In this document: piece after piece, positions 5,087-6,363 of the stretch
Layout of the letters: every line of letters begins with the position of its first letter
How positions within the stretch are numbered: the stretch's first letter is position 1
DNA from: Cupriavidus sp.
GTDB taxonomy: Bacteria; Pseudomonadota; Gammaproteobacteria; Burkholderiales; Burkholderiaceae
Assembly (NCBI GenBank): GCA_013362725.1
Contig: JABFVP010000584.1
Location: 1-6,363, forward strand
Direction of reading: 5' to 3'
Length of the DNA: 6,363 nucleotides
Made by a program: the position numbers and the translations under genes
The notes under the pieces: generated by a model
Seen by the model: only the letters and a program-made list of their open reading frames with translations
What the model was told of the DNA's origin: nothing
Database searches by the model: none

Positions 5087-5512
5087 ATGTTCGCCCGCGC
5101 ATCCGCCAACGCCTACGCCCAGGTCGGCGTCCAGACCGGTGCCATGAGCGCCAGCCCGCACAAGCTGATCGCCATGCTGTACGACGGCGCGCGCGCCGCG
5201 ATCGCGCGGGCCAGGTTCCACCTGGAAGGCGGCAACATCGCCGAGCGCGGCAATGCCATCTCCAAGGCCATCGATATCATCGACAACGGCCTGCGCGCGG
5301 TGCTCGACCACAACGTCGGCGGCGAGATCTCGGCCAACCTCGAAGCGCTGTACGAATACATGGTGCGCCGGCTGATGCTGGCCAATCTGCGCAGCGACGC
5401 GGCGCTGCTGAGCGAGGTCGACACGCTGCTGGAAAGCCTGGCTTCGGCCTGGGCGCAGATCGATGACGCAGCCGCCGGTGCCGAGCGGCAGCCCGCCTTA
5501 CAGGACAACTGA
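5087..5512 (+). CDS. fliS: Flagellin export chaperone FliS
   Basis: This 141-residue cytosolic chaperone binds the C-terminal D0 region of flagellin, prevents early polymerisation and delivers it to the export gate. The family features are clear: an N-terminal ANAYAQVGVQTGAMSASPHKL leading into LIAMLYDGARAAIARARFHL, the region GNIAERGNAISKAIDII, and the helix LEALYEYMVRRLMLANL. Together these make the four-helix bundle. The tail after about residue 127 is short and unstructured (AAGAERQPALQDN). The ATG at 5087 has AGAGGA (5073-5078) eight bases upstream. It begins 34 bases after fliD and ends one base before fliT, which indicates a shared transcript and coupled translation with fliT. Confidence 0.96.
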   Translation: MFARASANAYAQVGVQTGAMSASPHKLIAMLYDGARAAIARARFHLEGGNIAERGNAISKAIDIIDNGLRAVLDHNVGGEISANLEALYEYMVRRLMLANLRSDAALLSEVDTLLESLASAWAQIDDAAAGAERQPALQDN

Positions 5513-5513
5513 C

Positions 5514-5867
5514 ATGGCCTTCCCTCCAGTGTTTTCGCCGATCGTGGCCTGCTACGAGGATATCCTCGCGCTGTCCGCACGCATGCATGAAGCCGCGCAG
5601 GGCGCCGACTGGGACACGGTCACCACCCTGCAGCAAGCCTATCTGGCCCAGGTGGAACGCTTGCGCCAGCTCGACCACGACGCCCCGTTCTCCGATGCCG
5701 AGCGCATGCGGCGCTACCAGCTGCTGGACCGCATCCTGACCTACGACGCCCGCATCCGCGACCTGGCGCTGCCGCAGCTCAAGCGGCTCGGCGACATGCT
5801 GACCAGCTCGCGCCGGCAGTTCGAGCTGAGCGCCGCCTATGGTGCGACGGCGGGCGCCACCACCTGA
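5514..5867 (+). CDS. fliT: Flagellar chaperone FliT
   Basis: This small helical protein of 117 residues is in the position always taken by fliT, directly after fliS. The sequence MAFPPVFSPIVACYEDILAL, the segment MHEAAQGADWDTVTTLQQAY, and a later helix (YQLLDRILTYDARIRDLALP, then LKRLGDML) fit the FliT family: a first amphipathic helix with a 'W..L...Q..Y' pattern, then charged helices. FliT chaperones FliD, and in enterobacteria it also restrains FlhDC. I chose the ATG at 5514 because AGGA (5502-5505) lies eight bases upstream and it abuts the fliS stop with a one-base gap. The ATG at 5463 would overlap fliS by 50 bases. FliT is poorly conserved in sequence, so the name rests partly on position. 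Confidence 0.9.
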   Translation: MAFPPVFSPIVACYEDILALSARMHEAAQGADWDTVTTLQQAYLAQVERLRQLDHDAPFSDAERMRRYQLLDRILTYDARIRDLALPQLKRLGDMLTSSRRQFELSAAYGATAGATT

Positions 5868-5891
5868 GGCGGACTGAACGCTGCGCCCCCA

Positions 5892-5909
5892 AGCGGCCTG
5901 AAGGCCGCT
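5892..5909. repeat. Hairpin between fliT and the FliK-like gene
   Basis: AGCGGCC (5892-5898) and GGCCGCT (5903-5909) form a perfect 7-base stem around a TGAA loop, 25 bases after the fliT stop. It is followed by a C-rich stretch rather than a T-run, so it is at most a weak terminator. It could attenuate transcription or protect the 3' end of the fliT message. Confidence 0.4.
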
Positions 5910-5965
5910 CCCCTGTCCCACCGGCAGGCCGCACCGGCCGCCGTCCCTGATCCCATGCGACCCGT

Positions 5966-6363
5966 ATGACCGGCATCCACCTGCCGCCAGGCCTGGCACC
6001 CGGTCAGGCCCCCGATCCCCAGACCCTGCGCACCGCCATCGCCCTCGACCAGGTCGCGGCATTGCAACCGGTGGCCGAGGCGACCGAGTCCAACGTCCAG
6101 AACGCCACCGGCCAGGCCATCCGCCACAGCGCGCTGGCAAGCGGCCCCAATGCCATGGCCGGCCAGGGTGCCCTGCTGCCGGGCGCGTCGACGCAGGAAT
6201 CGCTGAGTGCGGCGGCGCGCGCCATCCTGGCCGTGATGGACAGTGCCGAAGCCCAGCCGGTGCGCGGCACGGCGTCGTTGCTGCCGGCGGCGCCCACGGC
6301 AGCGTCGGCGCACGCCATCGCGGCGGCGCTGGCGAATGCGGTGGGCCAGAGCGGCCTGTTCTA
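5966..6363 (+). CDS. FliK-like flagellar hook-length control protein (3' end beyond the window)
   Basis: The frame opens at ATG 5966 and runs without a stop to the window end (132 complete codons). A TGA at 5948-5950 closes the frame upstream, so this is the first possible start. It begins MTGIHLPPGLAPGQ and continues through TAIALDQVAALQPVAEATE and ESLSAAARAILAVMDSAEA to AAALANAVGQSGLF, with a tyrosine next by the partial codon. The low-complexity Ala/Gly/Pro-rich N-terminus followed by 'A...V..SGLFYE' is the pattern of FliK-like proteins encoded after fliT in Burkholderiales. FliK measures the hook and switches export from rod/hook to filament substrates, through a C-terminal domain that is not visible here. 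No clear Shine-Dalgarno precedes the start. The 98-base gap after fliT contains a hairpin. The family call rests on the last visible residues and on position. Confidence 0.72.
   Translation, partial: MTGIHLPPGLAPGQAPDPQTLRTAIALDQVAALQPVAEATESNVQNATGQAIRHSALASGPNAMAGQGALLPGASTQESLSAAARAILAVMDSAEAQPVRGTASLLPAAPTAASAHAIAAALANAVGQSGLF

Noticed and set aside
5463..5513. Earlier FliT start at ATG 5463 inside fliS
   Set aside because: It would give a 50-base overlap with fliS and a poorly conserved-looking extension. The ATG at 5514 has AGGA eight bases upstream and abuts the fliS stop.
5955..5968. ATG at 5955 as start of the last gene
   Set aside because: That frame stops after four codons (MRPV); only the ATG at 5966 opens the long frame.
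5277..6140. 287-residue minus-strand open frame opposite fliS, fliT and the FliK-like gene
   Set aside because: It is antisense to three well-supported genes, with Arg/Gly-rich composition expected from GC-rich complement frames.

Overview
The window is high-GC DNA carrying the flagellin and filament-cap locus of a motile betaproteobacterium. The order fliC - flaG - fliD - fliS - fliT - FliK-like, a flagellin with an enterobacterial-type N-terminus, and the strong third-position GC bias point to Burkholderiales, most likely Cupriavidus or a close Ralstonia relative. The genus call is inference from protein style and gene order, not from a search.

Layout. Positions 1-401 hold the C-terminal end of an MpaB/DUF2236-type oxygenase, probably unrelated to motility. 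Positions 402-1255 are a long gap without a convincing protein gene. It is less GC-rich than its surroundings and full of inverted repeats. On the minus strand it contains a near-consensus sigma70 promoter (710-738) about 65 nt upstream of a good intrinsic terminator (638-673), which together predict a small RNA of about 66 nt. Positions 1256-1582 encode a divergent 108-residue Sm-like protein clearly related to Hfq. Positions 1695-1721 form a near-perfect FliA (sigma28) promoter, followed by a leader of about 90 nt and fliC (1818-3107), which ends in a textbook intrinsic terminator (3132-3158).

Downstream lies a tight co-directional set: flaG (3254-3610), fliD (3646-5052), fliS (5087-5512), fliT (5514-5867) and the 5' part of a FliK-like gene (5966 onward, cut by the window end). 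Flagellin is exported by the flagellar type III apparatus with FliS as its chaperone. FliD caps the filament and has FliT as its chaperone. FlaG affects filament length, and FliK-type proteins act in export-substrate switching.

The least ordinary part is upstream of fliC: an Hfq paralogue-like gene and a predicted intergenic small RNA sit next to the flagellin gene, whose leader carries several GGA motifs. This suggests, without proving, local post-transcriptional control of flagellin production.
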